A stretch of DNA of 64,000 bases, taken from assembly GCA_018261615.1 (NCBI GenBank), contig JAGTSE010000015.1, positions 1-64,000 on the forward strand, read 5' to 3'. Numbering within the stretch: the stretch's first letter is position 1; each line of letters opens with the position of its first letter. The notes under the pieces were generated by a model that was not told the DNA's origin, ran no database searches, and worked only from the letters and a program-made list of their open reading frames with translations. The DNA comes from Pseudomonadota bacterium (GTDB lineage: Bacteria; Pseudomonadota; Gammaproteobacteria; Enterobacterales; Enterobacteriaceae). This document shows positions 33,299 through 43,527 of the stretch, piece by piece. The translations under genes were made by a program, and so were the position numbers.

Positions 33299-33599
33299 CG
33301 ACTGTTGCTTGCAGGCTTTCCCGTAGCGCCTCGAACGAGCCATCTCCTGCGACGAGGCGCTCTTTCTGGCGTTTGGTTAACTGCTTGATGCGGTACTCCA
33401 GCCGTAATGCCAGCGATCTTTCTCCTACCTGAGCTGAAAAAACCAGCGCCAGCGTGCCTTTTCCCCGCAGCGCCTTTGCCCCTTTCCCGTTTTGATGCTG
33501 CGTAAAGCGGCGCACTACATCGGTGGTAATGCCGGTATACAGCATGTTGTCGGCGGTGCGGATGAGATAAAGAAACCAGGGCGTCATGGCATTATTCAT
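33285..33599 (-). CDS. yhbQ: GIY-YIG nuclease-fold protein YhbQ
   Basis: A 104-residue GIY-YIG domain protein of the UPF0213 type. The signature is '[25 protein letters not shown]' read as residues 10-34, with Y10 and the Y-T-G-I core, followed by the catalytic-type arginine and a later glutamate in 'RLEYRIKQL'. Related proteins have reported DNA-nicking activity. The start is uncertain: 33599 or 33587, neither with a strong ribosome site. It converges with yhbS. Confidence 0.88.
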   Translation of the reverse strand: MNNAMTPWFLYLIRTADNMLYTGITTDVVRRFTQHQNGKGAKALRGKGTLALVFSAQVGERSLALRLEYRIKQLTKRQKERLVAGDGSFEALRESLQATVVKGA

Positions 33600-33642
33600 T
33601 GTGTTAATGTGAAGGGAAAAAATAACATGAGGAAGAGAAAAA

Positions 33643-34080
33643 ATGGAAACGCTTGTAGCCATTAATCGCTGGCTGGCGAAACAGCATGTTGTCAGTTGGT
33701 GCGTGGCGAGCCGGGGCGAATTGTGGTGTGCTAATGCGTTTTACTTTTATGATGCGCAAAGAGTAGCGTTTTATATCCTCAGTGAAGAACACACACGCCA
33801 CTCGCAGATGACCGGGCTGCAGGCGAAGGTGGCGGGCACCGTCAACGGCCAGCCGAAAACCGTGGCGCTGATTCGCGGTGTGCAATTTACCGGCGAGATC
33901 CGTCGTCTGGAAGATGAGGAAAGCGAGGCGCCGCGTGCGCAGTACAACCGTCGCTTTCCTGTTGCGCGCATGTTGTCAGCCCCCATGTGGGAGATTCGCC
34001 TTCACGAATTGAAATTCACTGACAACACAATGGGTTTTGGTAAAAAATTACACTGGATCCGCGACTCAGGTGCCCAGTAA
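33643..34080 (+). CDS. yhbP: FMN-binding split-barrel protein YhbP
   Basis: A 145-residue protein of the UPF0306 / pyridoxamine-phosphate-oxidase-like split-barrel family. 'RQHVVSW' is not quite present, but the core '[27 protein letters not shown]' (residues 5-31) and the C-terminal '[10 protein letters not shown]' match the family. It probably binds a flavin. It is divergent from yhbQ with 43 bases between them. In K-12 yhbO follows; here only a fragment does. Confidence 0.88.
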   Translation: METLVAINRWLAKQHVVSWCVASRGELWCANAFYFYDAQRVAFYILSEEHTRHSQMTGLQAKVAGTVNGQPKTVALIRGVQFTGEIRRLEDEESEAPRAQYNRRFPVARMLSAPMWEIRLHELKFTDNTMGFGKKLHWIRDSGAQ

Positions 34081-34085
34081 GCGCA

Positions 34086-34190
34086 ATGCCTCTCATGATC
34101 GGGTGAATAGCCGCCAGATAGCAGCAGGGCGTCAAAATCTGCTGGCCGTACCTCATCAATGGCTTTATCAATCACTACTTCAGCGTTCAT
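34086..34190 (-). pseudogene. yhbO: Internal fragment of yhbO (DJ-1/PfpI family)
   Basis: About 35 codons on the minus strand read 'VVIDKAIDEVRPADFDALLL', then SGGYSPDHER. This matches residues roughly 51-85 of the YhbO glyoxalase/deglycase-like protein (E. coli: 'VTIDKSIDEVTPAEFDALLL', then PGGHSPDYLR). The N-terminal 50 residues and everything after, including the catalytic cysteine elbow, are gone. The frame then runs into the 3' end of yhbP. It cannot make an active enzyme. It lies where intact yhbO would be. Confidence 0.78.
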
Positions 34191-34279
34191 CGTTATCCAT
34201 ACTGATAACCCATCAGACTATTAAGCCTGGTTTAGCTGGCTGGTATTGCAAGGCAGATTCATCTGCAAAAGGAGAGTAA

Positions 34280-34933
34280 ATGCCACGCGTAATGATCACT
34301 GGCGCAACTGGCCTGGTTGGCGGACATTTGCTGCAATTACTGAGCAACGACGTGCGGATCGACACGATCGTAGCGCCAACGCGCCACCCATTGTCGGGCT
34401 TTCCCGATGTTGAAAATCCATATGATCCGCAGTTAAGCGATGCGCTGGCGCAGGTGAAAGGCGCGGTGGATACGGTTTTTTGCTGCCTTGGCACCACGCG
34501 TCGCGAAGCGGGGAGTGAAGAGGCTTTCGTGCATGCAGATTATACGCTGGTAGTCGATACGGCATTAACCGGGCTACGGCTTGGCGCCAGACAGATGCTG
34601 GTGGTCAGTTCGATGGGCGCAAATGCGCATTCACCGTTTTTCTATAACCGGGTAAAAGGCGAGATGGAAAAAGCGCTCATCGCGCAGGAGTGGCCCCGGC
34701 TGGTTATTGCCCGTCCCTCAATGCTGCTGGGGGCTCGTGAAAAGCAACGTATCAATGAATCACTGCTCGCACCCTTGTTTCGTCTGCTGCCGGGCAACTG
34801 GAAGTCGATCCGTGCTCAGGATGTCGCCCGTGCGCTGCTGACATTGTCCTTCACACCAGCGGAAGATCGCGTCGAGGTCATCGCCTCCGCGCAGTTACGC
34901 GCTATCACGGCATGCTCGCAATTGGCAAAATAG
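34280..34933 (+). CDS. yraR: NAD(P)-binding atypical SDR-family protein YraR
   Basis: A 217-residue Rossmann-fold protein with the nucleotide-binding motif 'GATGLVGG' at residues 8-15 and the later 'YNRVKGEME' that carries the SDR-type Tyr and Lys. It resembles the HTATIP2/TIP30-like branch of atypical short-chain dehydrogenases. The substrate is unknown. The start follows AAGGAG. The C-terminal 20 residues differ strongly from K-12. Confidence 0.9.
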   Translation: MPRVMITGATGLVGGHLLQLLSNDVRIDTIVAPTRHPLSGFPDVENPYDPQLSDALAQVKGAVDTVFCCLGTTRREAGSEEAFVHADYTLVVDTALTGLRLGARQMLVVSSMGANAHSPFFYNRVKGEMEKALIAQEWPRLVIARPSMLLGAREKQRINESLLAPLFRLLPGNWKSIRAQDVARALLTLSFTPAEDRVEVIASAQLRAITACSQLAK

Positions 34934-34984
34934 TTTTCCCGGCGTACTATTCCCCGGCTTATTATCTATTCCCCGGGGAATGTT

Positions 34985-36022
34985 ATGACTGGTCAGTCTT
35001 CACCTCAGGCGGCAACACCCATTCAGTGGTGGAAACCCGCTCTGTTCTTTCTTGTGGTTATTGTCGGTCTTTGGTACGTGAAATGGCAGCCTTATTACGG
35101 TAAAGCCTTCACTGCTGCCGAGACGCACAGCATTGGTAAATCTATTCTTGCACAGGCTGATTCCAGCCCGATTCAGGCGGCGTGGGATTATGCGTTGATC
35201 TATTTTCTTGCCGTCTGGAAAGCGGCCGTGCTGGGTGTATTGCTGGGTTCGCTGATCCAGGTATTGATCCCACGCGACTGGCTACTGCGCACGCTGGGGC
35301 AAAAACGCTTTAGTGGCACGCTGTTTGGTACGCTGTTCGCGCTGCCTGGCATGATGTGCACCTGCTGTGCTGCACCAGTGGCGGCAGGTATGCGCCGTCA
35401 GCGCGTCTCAATGGGCGCTGCACTGGCATTCTGGATGGGCAACCCGCTGCTTAACCCGGCCACGCTTGTGTTTATGGGGTTTGTTCTTGGCTGGCATTTT
35501 GCCGCAATCCGTCTGGTCGCGGGTCTGGTGACTGTGTTGGGCGTGGCGATGGTAGTACAGGCGCTGGTCAAAGAGAGCCCACAGCAGGCTGAAGCGGTGG
35601 ATATTACGCTTACGGAGCCGCAGGGCAGCTTTATGGCGCGCTGGGGCAAAGCCTTATGGCAACTCTTCTGGAGCACCATTCCGGTCTATATTCTCGCTGT
35701 TCTGGTGCTGGGTGCGGCGCGTGTTTGGTTATTCCCGCATGCGGATGGCGCGATCGATAACACTCTGTTGTGGGTGATTGCGATGGCGATTGTCGGTTGC
35801 CTGTTTGTGATCCCGACGGCAGCCGAGATCCCGATTGTGCAGACTATGATGCTGGCGGGTATGGGAATGGCGCCTGCGATGGCGCTGTTGATTACGCTGC
35901 CGGCGGTAAGCCTGCCGTCACTGATCATGCTGCGTAAATCGTTTCCGTTAAAAGCGTTGTGGCTGACAGGCGGGTTGGTGGCGCTGTGCGGGACGATCAC
36001 TGGCGCTATTGCATTGCTCTGA
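34985..36022 (+). CDS. yraQ: Predicted permease YraQ (ArsP/DUF318 family)
   Basis: A 345-residue inner-membrane protein with about eight to ten helices of the ArsP_1 permease family. The cytoplasmic motif 'GMMCTCCAAPVAAGMRR' carries a Cys pair typical of this family, some of whose members export trivalent organoarsenicals. The substrate here is not established. It is co-oriented with yraR, and the yraQ-dolP junction holds a bidirectional terminator. Confidence 0.9.
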   Translation: MTGQSSPQAATPIQWWKPALFFLVVIVGLWYVKWQPYYGKAFTAAETHSIGKSILAQADSSPIQAAWDYALIYFLAVWKAAVLGVLLGSLIQVLIPRDWLLRTLGQKRFSGTLFGTLFALPGMMCTCCAAPVAAGMRRQRVSMGAALAFWMGNPLLNPATLVFMGFVLGWHFAAIRLVAGLVTVLGVAMVVQALVKESPQQAEAVDITLTEPQGSFMARWGKALWQLFWSTIPVYILAVLVLGAARVWLFPHADGAIDNTLLWVIAMAIVGCLFVIPTAAEIPIVQTMMLAGMGMAPAMALLITLPAVSLPSLIMLRKSFPLKALWLTGGLVALCGTITGAIALL

Positions 36023-36034
36023 GGTTTGACAGAG

Positions 36035-36071
36035 CAAAAATAGCCCGGCGAAATTTGCCGGGCTATTTTGT
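36035..36071. terminator. Bidirectional terminator between yraQ and dolP
   Basis: A near-perfect 15-base stem (CAAAAATAGCCCGGC / GCCGGGCTATTTTG) with A and T tails on both sides lies between the convergent genes. Confidence 0.9.
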
Positions 36072-36646
36072 TATTTCAGCAGGGTAAATGCTGTTGTCAC
36101 ATGTTTCACACCGCTGACGCGGCTGGCGATATCTGCCGCTGCCTGGCCTTCACGCTGGGTAACCAGACCCATCAGGAACACTTCGCCATTTTCGGTAGTC
36201 ACTTTCACGTTCGAGGATTTCACCTGATCGCTGCCCAACAGCTGCGAGCGGACTTTGGTGGTGATCCAGGTGTCTGAAGACGCCGTACCGAGGCCGATTG
36301 GCTGACCCTGGCGAATTTCATTGAATACTTCGGTTGCGCCCTCAACGCCAACGGCAATCTGTTTCGCTCTGGAAGAGAGCGCGGTATTCGGAGCCTGCCC
36401 GGTCAGCAGAACTTTCCCCTGATACGCGGTGACGTTGATACGCGCTTCTTTTTTAATCTGTTCATCTTTGGACAGCGCGCTGTTGACGCGCAGTTCCAGC
36501 GTGCTGTCATCCACCTGGGTGCCAACGGTTCTCGGATCCGTCGCGGCCTTAGTGCCAACGGCGGCAGAACCGATCACGACTGCGCCAACACAACCTTGTA
36601 ACAGCAGCGCGGAAATAAGGACTGCGAGGGGCGTGAATGCCTTCAT
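36071..36646 (-). CDS. dolP: Outer-membrane lipoprotein DolP (YraP)
   Basis: A 191-residue lipoprotein with lipobox LLQG-C (cysteine at residue 19) and two BON domains (about 45-115 and 125-190). DolP localises to the division site and supports outer-membrane integrity and the BAM complex; it binds anionic phospholipid. In E. coli it is part of the sigma-E envelope-stress regulon. It follows diaA by nine bases, forming lpoA-yraN-diaA-dolP. Confidence 0.96.
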   Translation of the reverse strand: MKAFTPLAVLISALLLQGCVGAVVIGSAAVGTKAATDPRTVGTQVDDSTLELRVNSALSKDEQIKKEARINVTAYQGKVLLTGQAPNTALSSRAKQIAVGVEGATEVFNEIRQGQPIGLGTASSDTWITTKVRSQLLGSDQVKSSNVKVTTENGEVFLMGLVTQREGQAAADIASRVSGVKHVTTAFTLLK

Positions 36647-36655
36647 GTGTACTCC

Positions 36656-37246
36656 TTAATCATCCTGGTGAGGAAAAAGCGTGTTATCAATCAGATCGCA
36701 TAAGCAATTCACCGTCAGCATGTGCATTTCCTGGATGCGTGCGCTGCGATGGGAAGGAATACGGATTTCGACATCCTGCGGTCCCAGCAGACCCGCCAGC
36801 TCGCCACCATCGTAGCCGGTCAGCGCTACGATGGACATATCACGCGTTACCGCCGCTTCCACGGCTTTAACGATATCGCGGCTGTTGCCGCGCGTGGAGA
36901 TGGCCAACAGAATATCCCCGCTGTGGCCGAGCGCGCGAACCTGCTTGGCGTAAATCTCATCATGCAGACGATCATTTGCTATCGCGGTTAAGACCACATT
37001 ATCGGTATTAAGTGCAATGGCAGGTAAACTGGGACGTTCTGTTTCAAAACGATTGATCATGCTGGCAGCAAAATGCTGTGCATTGGCGGCAGAAGTGCCG
37101 TTGCCACAACAGAGGATTTTGTTGCCGTTAAGCAGGGAGTGAACCATCGTCATGGCTGCGCGGGAAATAGCATCAGGCAACGCTTCCGCTGCCGCAATTT
37201 GGGTTTGAATGCTTTCCGTAAAGCAGGCTTTAATTCGTTCGAGCAC
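36656..37246 (-). CDS. diaA: DnaA initiator-associating protein DiaA
   Basis: A 196-residue SIS-domain protein that binds DnaA domain I as a tetramer and times replication initiation. '[29 protein letters not shown]' (about residues 45-73) carries the SIS fold's Gly/Ser loop. GTG at 37246 was chosen as start, because it follows AGGGATCACC and gives the K-12 length; an ATG five codons upstream lacks support. It lies in the lpoA-yraN-diaA-dolP cluster. Confidence 0.95.
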   Translation of the reverse strand: MLERIKACFTESIQTQIAAAEALPDAISRAAMTMVHSLLNGNKILCCGNGTSAANAQHFAASMINRFETERPSLPAIALNTDNVVLTAIANDRLHDEIYAKQVRALGHSGDILLAISTRGNSRDIVKAVEAAVTRDMSIVALTGYDGGELAGLLGPQDVEIRIPSHRSARIQEMHMLTVNCLCDLIDNTLFPHQDD

Positions 37247-37268
37247 GGTGATCCCTATCATTTTGCAA

Positions 37269-37664
37269 TTATGAGTGGTCGTTAAAGGCGTTTTGTATCC
37301 ACTCAACGTCATTTTCGGTGCAGGCTACCACATCAAACCGGCAATCCACAGTATCAAAGCTTCCATTGTGCCGGGCGAGCCACAAACGGGCGGTTTGCAG
37401 GAGCCTGACTTGTTTCGCGCGTGTGATACTGCTCGCAGCGCCGCCAAAACGAGACGATCTGCGATAGCGCACCTCAATAAAGACGGTGGTAGTTTTGTGC
37501 CGCATTATCAGGTCGATCTCGCCGCCGCGCTCGCGCACATTGGCGGCTAAAAAATGCAGCCCTTTGTTTTCCAGCCAGCGACGCGCTTTGGATTCCCACG
37601 CGTCGCCGGTCTGTTTACGGGTTAGCTGGCCGGGACGATCTGCCCCTGCTGGTATTTGAGCCAT
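37269..37664 (-). CDS. yraN: UPF0102 nuclease-fold protein YraN
   Basis: A 131-residue protein with the restriction-endonuclease-like core: Glu in '[17 protein letters not shown]', then '[12 protein letters not shown]' and 'VFIEVRYR', giving the E/D-ExK-like arrangement 'D...EVR'. Family members are linked to Holliday-junction processing, but the function is unproven. The start at 37664 lies inside the 3' end of lpoA, with a 43-base overlap, so the two are probably coupled. Confidence 0.9.
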   Translation of the reverse strand: MAQIPAGADRPGQLTRKQTGDAWESKARRWLENKGLHFLAANVRERGGEIDLIMRHKTTTVFIEVRYRRSSRFGGAASSITRAKQVRLLQTARLWLARHNGSFDTVDCRFDVVACTENDVEWIQNAFNDHS

Positions 37665-39739
37665 GACAACTTCCTGTTGATCACGCAATCCTGGGTGGCG
37701 GTTAAATCACCGGTATTTCCGTTCAGTTCAAAACCCGGAACCTGACGCATCTGCGAGAAGTTATTCGCCAGCGACCAGGCATCCGCACCCATGGCATAGA
37801 GGCGCGCCAGTGAGTAATCATTGTTAACGCTTTTCAGCGCCTGCTGCATTAACGATGGGTTCGCGCCTGCCAGCATCGGGATTTCGTTAAATTGCAGGCC
37901 TTCCATCTCCAGACGGAAATCCGGGCCTGCGCCGCCCTGTGCGCTGCGCGAGCTGGCGTACAGCATCACGTTGCTCTGGCTACCGGTGCGTAGGGTAATC
38001 AACGGTTTAATCAGCGCGATCTCATCCTGCGTCGCCACGATATAGACCGAATCCACGCTGCCGCTGCCGCTGATTTGCGCGTCGGTCGGTGGAGCCGGAA
38101 TGTGCAGACCGCCAATAGTCACGCCCTGCTGCTGCGGCAGACTGGCAACCACCGGGCTACCGGTCATGGTAATACCGGAACCGCCATTCAGCCCCATCCG
38201 CAGCTCAGCGGTAGAGCCGAATTTCTGCTCCAGAACCACGCCTCCGCCGAGTTTCAGCCACTCTTCGGCAAAGGCTTTACTGATTCGCTCACCCAGATTG
38301 CTGCGCGGCACCAGAAGCAGCGGCGCATGACGACCCTGTTCATGGATGTGGCGCGCGGCATCGTGTGCTTCATCTTCCGGCGAGAGCGCGAAGTAGCAGA
38401 TATTTGCCCGGTTTTCGACGCTTTCCGGCTGGTTGAGCGCCAGTACGTTCAGTGTGGTGTGACTGCGCATCAGCTCTTCAACATTGTTTTTCAGCAGCGG
38501 GCCGACTACGATACTCGCGCCATCTTGCTGCACCTGATTGAGAATCTGATCCATCGGTTGCGCGCTGGTATCGTAAATTTTCAGTTCAGCGCCTGGGTTT
38601 GCAGGCGTACCGGCAATGGCTGGCGCGGCAACCGGCTGCGTCGCATTGGCATCGGCAGGTTGAGGCGGCGTTACCGCTGCGGGATCCTGCTCTGCTGCGG
38701 TTTTGGATTGCATATCTGTTTCGCTCTGCGCGGCGCTGTCCGGCGCCTGCGCCTGCTGTGCGTCCGGCGCTGCAGCGCTGGTTAAATCGCTGACGCTGGT
38801 CTGCGATGGGCTAACTACCGCGGCATTCGCCGCCTGCGCTACCTGCTGCGGAACGGCCGGGCCGGAAACGATAGAAATGCCATTTTTAGCGGCTTCAAAT
38901 CCCTGCTGGATCGCCCGGCCAAAAACAGCGGCCTGGCCATTTAACGGCAGCAGCAGCGCGATTTTATTGGCAGATGCTGGTTTGAAGTTTTGCAGATTCG
39001 ACAGTTGGGTCGGCAGCATTTTCGCTGCTGGGTTTTGCGGGTAGCGTGTCTGCCAGTCGGTGATACCCGCTTTCAGCATGTTGGGATCGTTGCGATTATC
39101 AAACCAGACGCGTTGCAGATCGAGCCAGCCCTGCAAGGTGACTTCATCCGCGTTGATCACCAGCGCTTTGGCTTGATCCTGCGTCATCGAAGCCAGCGCT
39201 TGCCAGGTTGCATCGATGTTTTTCTGCTTCTCTTCGGGTTTCGTTAACAACGGCTCCTGGGCAATCAGCGCGCGCAGCAATGTCAGGGACGGCTTGCCTT
39301 GCGCGGCTTCAATCCCTAGCTGCCAGTAACGCGCCTGCTGATTTTGCTCCAGATCGGCAGGATCGATCTTACCCAGCAGCGCCTGTGCGCCGGCGAAATC
39401 TTTCTGCACCAGTTTCATTTCGGCGGCGAGCAGAGAATATTCTTTACGCTGATTGTCGTTCAGATTCTGCGGTAGCTGGCTGAAGAGTTCGCTTGCCTGC
39501 TGGGTTTTGCCCTCTTTAAGCAGTGCACGAATGGCGAGTAATTGCCAGTTGGTCTTGCTATCATCTGTGCTTTGCTGCATCTGTTGCAGGTAATAGCCAG
39601 AATTAGCCTGCGCCGAGCCTTGCAGATGCGTGGCGCTCTGGTCTGTCGACTGGGTGCCGCAGCCTGCGAACAGCAGGGCGGCCAGCACCACAGGCACGCA
39701 GCGCGTGGCTTTCGAACGTAGAAATCTTGACGGTAGCAT
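37622..39739 (-). CDS. lpoA: Outer-membrane lipoprotein LpoA, activator of PBP1a
   Basis: A 705-residue lipoprotein with lipobox LFAG-C (cysteine near residue 27). An N-terminal TPR-like domain (about 40-255) is joined by a long Ala/Pro/Gln/Ser-rich stretch (about 290-390) to a LivJ-type periplasmic-binding fold. It reaches through the peptidoglycan to activate PBP1a. E. coli LpoA is 678 residues, and the extra length lies in the low-complexity stretch. The start is ATG 39739. It is divergent from rsmI and overlaps yraN. Confidence 0.95.
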   Translation of the reverse strand: MLPSRFLRSKATRCVPVVLAALLFAGCGTQSTDQSATHLQGSAQANSGYYLQQMQQSTDDSKTNWQLLAIRALLKEGKTQQASELFSQLPQNLNDNQRKEYSLLAAEMKLVQKDFAGAQALLGKIDPADLEQNQQARYWQLGIEAAQGKPSLTLLRALIAQEPLLTKPEEKQKNIDATWQALASMTQDQAKALVINADEVTLQGWLDLQRVWFDNRNDPNMLKAGITDWQTRYPQNPAAKMLPTQLSNLQNFKPASANKIALLLPLNGQAAVFGRAIQQGFEAAKNGISIVSGPAVPQQVAQAANAAVVSPSQTSVSDLTSAAAPDAQQAQAPDSAAQSETDMQSKTAAEQDPAAVTPPQPADANATQPVAAPAIAGTPANPGAELKIYDTSAQPMDQILNQVQQDGASIVVGPLLKNNVEELMRSHTTLNVLALNQPESVENRANICYFALSPEDEAHDAARHIHEQGRHAPLLLVPRSNLGERISKAFAEEWLKLGGGVVLEQKFGSTAELRMGLNGGSGITMTGSPVVASLPQQQGVTIGGLHIPAPPTDAQISGSGSVDSVYIVATQDEIALIKPLITLRTGSQSNVMLYASSRSAQGGAGPDFRLEMEGLQFNEIPMLAGANPSLMQQALKSVNNDYSLARLYAMGADAWSLANNFSQMRQVPGFELNGNTGDLTATQDCVINRKLSWLKYQQGQIVPAS

Positions 39740-39801
39740 ACTGTATCCAGTGATAATTTTTACGCAATGCTCAATATTAAATCGGCAATACGGATGAAAC
39801 A

Positions 39802-40665
39802 ATGAAACAACACGAATCGGCGGATAATTCTCAGGGTCAGCTCTTTATTGTACCTACTCCTATCGGGAATTTGGCTGATATTACGCAACGCGCGCTGAAC
39901 GTGTTGCAGGCCGTTGATTTAATTGCGGCGGAGGATACCCGCCACACCGGTTTATTGCTTCAACACTTTGCCATTAATGCCCGCCTGTTCGCCCTGCATG
40001 ATCATAACGAGCAGCAGAAGGCGGAAACGCTGGTGGCAAAGCTGAAAGAGGGGCAGAACATTGCGCTGGTCTCGGATGCCGGTACCCCGCTGATTAACGA
40101 TCCTGGCTACCATTTAGTGCGTACCTGCCGAGAGGCAGGGATCCGCGTGGTGCCACTACCCGGTCCTTGCGCCGCGATTGCCGCGCTGAGTGCTGCGGGG
40201 CTGCCGTCGGATCGTTTTTGTTACGAAGGGTTTCTGCCTGCCAAATCGAAAGGGCGTCGTGATGTGTTAAAAGCGCTGGAAACGGAAAGCCGCACGCTGA
40301 TCTTCTATGAATCAACTCATCGTTTGTTGGAGAGTCTGGAGGATATGGTCGCGGTATGGGGAGAAAGCCGCTATGTCGTGCTGGCCCGTGAGTTGACCAA
40401 AACCTGGGAAACCATTCAGGGCGCGCCGGTTGGCGAACTGCTGGCGTGGGTGAAAGAGGATGAAAACCGCCGTAAAGGCGAGATGGTGCTGATTGTCGAA
40501 GGCCATAAAGCGCAGGAAGATGAGTTGCCCGCCGATGCGCTGCGTACGCTGGCACTGTTGCAGGCTGAACTGCCGCTGAAGAAAGCCGCGGCCCTCGCGG
40601 CGGAGATCCACGGCGTGAAGAAAAACGCGCTGTACAAGTACGCGCTGGATCAGCAAGGGGTGTAA
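39802..40665 (+). CDS. rsmI: 16S rRNA C1402 2'-O-methyltransferase RsmI
   Basis: A 287-residue tetrapyrrole-methylase-fold enzyme that methylates the ribose of C1402 in the decoding centre. '[19 protein letters not shown]' near residues 17-35 and '[17 protein letters not shown]' near 90-106 are the family signatures. It starts only 62 bases from the divergent lpoA. In K-12 a fimbrial cluster (yraHIJK) and agaBCDI follow; here a REP-like repeat and the glycosidase gene follow directly. Confidence 0.96.
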   Translation: MKQHESADNSQGQLFIVPTPIGNLADITQRALNVLQAVDLIAAEDTRHTGLLLQHFAINARLFALHDHNEQQKAETLVAKLKEGQNIALVSDAGTPLINDPGYHLVRTCREAGIRVVPLPGPCAAIAALSAAGLPSDRFCYEGFLPAKSKGRRDVLKALETESRTLIFYESTHRLLESLEDMVAVWGESRYVVLARELTKTWETIQGAPVGELLAWVKEDENRRKGEMVLIVEGHKAQEDELPADALRTLALLQAELPLKKAAALAAEIHGVKKNALYKYALDQQGV

Positions 40666-40684
40666 CCCTACGCGCGTTTGTTTT

Positions 40685-40712
40685 GCCGGGTGGCGATTGT
40701 GCCTAACCCGGC
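40685..40712. repeat. REP-like palindrome between rsmI and the glycosidase gene
   Basis: GCCGGGT / ACCCGGC arms enclose a 14-base loop in the 67-base gap between two convergent genes. It probably helps end transcripts from both sides. Confidence 0.7.
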
Positions 40713-40732
40713 TGGTAAATTTGTACACCCCT

Positions 40733-42622
40733 TTAGTTAATGGGGATCGCCTCAAACACCAGCGTTTCCAGCGGTTGCAGCGTAATGACCACTGCGTTTT
40801 TATACTGCCCAGGTACGGTTGAATTACTGCCGTACACTGCTTTCAGACTAAACTGCGCCGCGTCTCCTGTCGGGATTTCGAAATCTTTCGCTAAATCCAG
40901 ATAGTAGGTTTGCGGCTTGTCCGATGGGTTACGCAAACCGAAAATGGCTTTGTCCTGACTCCACGAAGCCCAGCCATAAATATCAAGCGCCGTCGGGTCT
41001 CCGCCAATCCAGTGCGTATCCACCAGCACGCTGGCGTTATCCCGGGACCATTTCGCGGCCTGCGCCAGGGTATCCCACTTCGCCTTGTTGAGCATTGATG
41101 GGGTGATATACAGCTCCTGCAACTGGGTTCCGGTGGCGAAGTAGCTCCAGACCTGGTCGGCAAAATCGCTGTCCGTTTGCACCTTCTCCAGACCGTAATA
41201 AGCATTCTCCGCGCTGACGATTCCGTGATACATCAGGGAGTTCAGCGGGAATAGAGGACCTTTACGCACAATGGAGCGATACGTTTCCGCATCGCGGTAG
41301 GTCATCCACTGTTGCACCGGCGTGCCGGGGCCATACAGGTTGATATCATCTCCCTGACGCCAGATGGAATCGGCGTAGAACAGCCAGGACGGGCTGGCGT
41401 TCGTACCGGTCGTCAGGTTAATAAACAGATTCGGATTTGCGCTGCGCATGTTATGCAGCAGAGCGATAGAGGCGTCAAAATCCGAGGCGAACGGGCTACC
41501 CGTAATGTGCGCGTTGGCGTTGCCCATCCCGTCCAGTTTAAACGAGGTAATATGCTCGTTTTTTATCAGCTTAATAATCTGCTCATTAAAGTTTTTAAAA
41601 TAGTTCGGGCCTGACAGCGCCAGCTTCCCGTCTACCGTTTCGAAACCGTACTCTTTTGCATGCGAGACGCGAATATCGCGCGGTTTGTTATATCCGCCCC
41701 ACGGCGAGAGCCACAGGCCGACGGAGCTGTGCAGGTTGTCAGCTTTCTCCCGTACCTTGCCAAAACCATTGCTGAATGCCGGGCCAAACAGCCAGCGTCC
41801 GGTAAGGTCATCCCAGCCATCGTCAAGCAGGAAAGCATCCATCGCCACGCCACGCCCGGTGATAAATTCCTTATTCCATTCGTCCATCCGCCCCAGCACA
41901 TCCTGCTCTGAGTACGGGGTAAAGAAGCCAATATCCATCCAGCTGTTGTAGTGTAAATAAGGCTTATACGGACGCGGACGGACGGCATCGATAAACTGGT
42001 TTACGCTACGGCGCAATTGGCTGGTCTCCGGGAAGGTACCAAAGTTCGTGGTGTAGCTGACCGGCGTTGCTGGTTGAATGGGGGTTTTCAGCTCCACGTT
42101 GAGGTTGGTCGTCGCTTCATAGGCGTAAGTGTTAACGATGGGTTTATCCGGCAGAATAAAGAACGAGTCAGCAATAATCGGCGAACTGTTAATTGCACCG
42201 TCTACATAAGGTGCCTGAGATTGCTTTTTGGTCGGGAAGAAGGTGATTTTAGCCACATCCCGAGGCTGACCAACGGCTGCGATGGTGTAGTTGATGCTGG
42301 CGTATTTGCCCTTAACCAGGTTCAGCTTCACCGTCACGTTAAATTCCGGATGGGTGAAATCGATAACAATCCCGCGGTCCTGCTTTTCGACATGCTTGAT
42401 TTTAAAATCTGCCGTGTGGATTTTAGTCTCGTCCGGCAGCGTCAGAAAGAACAACTCCTGCGGCGTGAGTGGATGGTTAGCCCTGGTGTCCTTAACCACT
42501 ACCGTCGAGTTTGCATCATCAAATGACAGGGCAATATTGTCGTTATTGAGTGTGTAGTTCGCTGCCACCGCGCTATGAGAAACGCACAGGGCAAGTATTG
42601 AGAGTGCGAGGATTTTTTTCAT
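40733..42622 (-). CDS. Secreted clan GH-D-like glycosidase, last gene of the agaS unit
   Basis: A 629-residue protein with a clear signal peptide (cleavage after SAVA, residue 20). The N-terminal part is beta-rich. A TIM-barrel follows with 'HYNSW' (224-228), 'FLLDDGW' (264-270), 'FKLDGMG' (361-367, D364 the likely nucleophile) and 'WRQGDDIN' (421-428, D425/D426 the likely acid/base). A beta-sandwich end follows. The pattern resembles clan GH-D (GH27/GH36 alpha-galactosidases and alpha-N-acetylgalactosaminidases). It follows kbaY by 20 bases after an AAGGAG site, so it belongs to the AgaR-controlled operon. I infer release of GalNAc or galactose in the periplasm or outside. It is absent from the K-12 locus. 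Confidence 0.72.
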   Translation of the reverse strand: MKKILALSILALCVSHSAVAANYTLNNDNIALSFDDANSTVVVKDTRANHPLTPQELFFLTLPDETKIHTADFKIKHVEKQDRGIVIDFTHPEFNVTVKLNLVKGKYASINYTIAAVGQPRDVAKITFFPTKKQSQAPYVDGAINSSPIIADSFFILPDKPIVNTYAYEATTNLNVELKTPIQPATPVSYTTNFGTFPETSQLRRSVNQFIDAVRPRPYKPYLHYNSWMDIGFFTPYSEQDVLGRMDEWNKEFITGRGVAMDAFLLDDGWDDLTGRWLFGPAFSNGFGKVREKADNLHSSVGLWLSPWGGYNKPRDIRVSHAKEYGFETVDGKLALSGPNYFKNFNEQIIKLIKNEHITSFKLDGMGNANAHITGSPFASDFDASIALLHNMRSANPNLFINLTTGTNASPSWLFYADSIWRQGDDINLYGPGTPVQQWMTYRDAETYRSIVRKGPLFPLNSLMYHGIVSAENAYYGLEKVQTDSDFADQVWSYFATGTQLQELYITPSMLNKAKWDTLAQAAKWSRDNASVLVDTHWIGGDPTALDIYGWASWSQDKAIFGLRNPSDKPQTYYLDLAKDFEIPTGDAAQFSLKAVYGSNSTVPGQYKNAVVITLQPLETLVFEAIPIN

Positions 42623-42642
42623 CAGGGTAAGCTCCTTTTTAA

Positions 42643-43527
<885 letters not shown>

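Noticed and set aside
40733..42622. Reading this gene as an enterotoxin, as some automated annotations of relatives do
   Set aside because: The motifs and signal peptide are those of a glycosidase-fold protein and the operon is for sugar use. Nothing toxin-like is visible.
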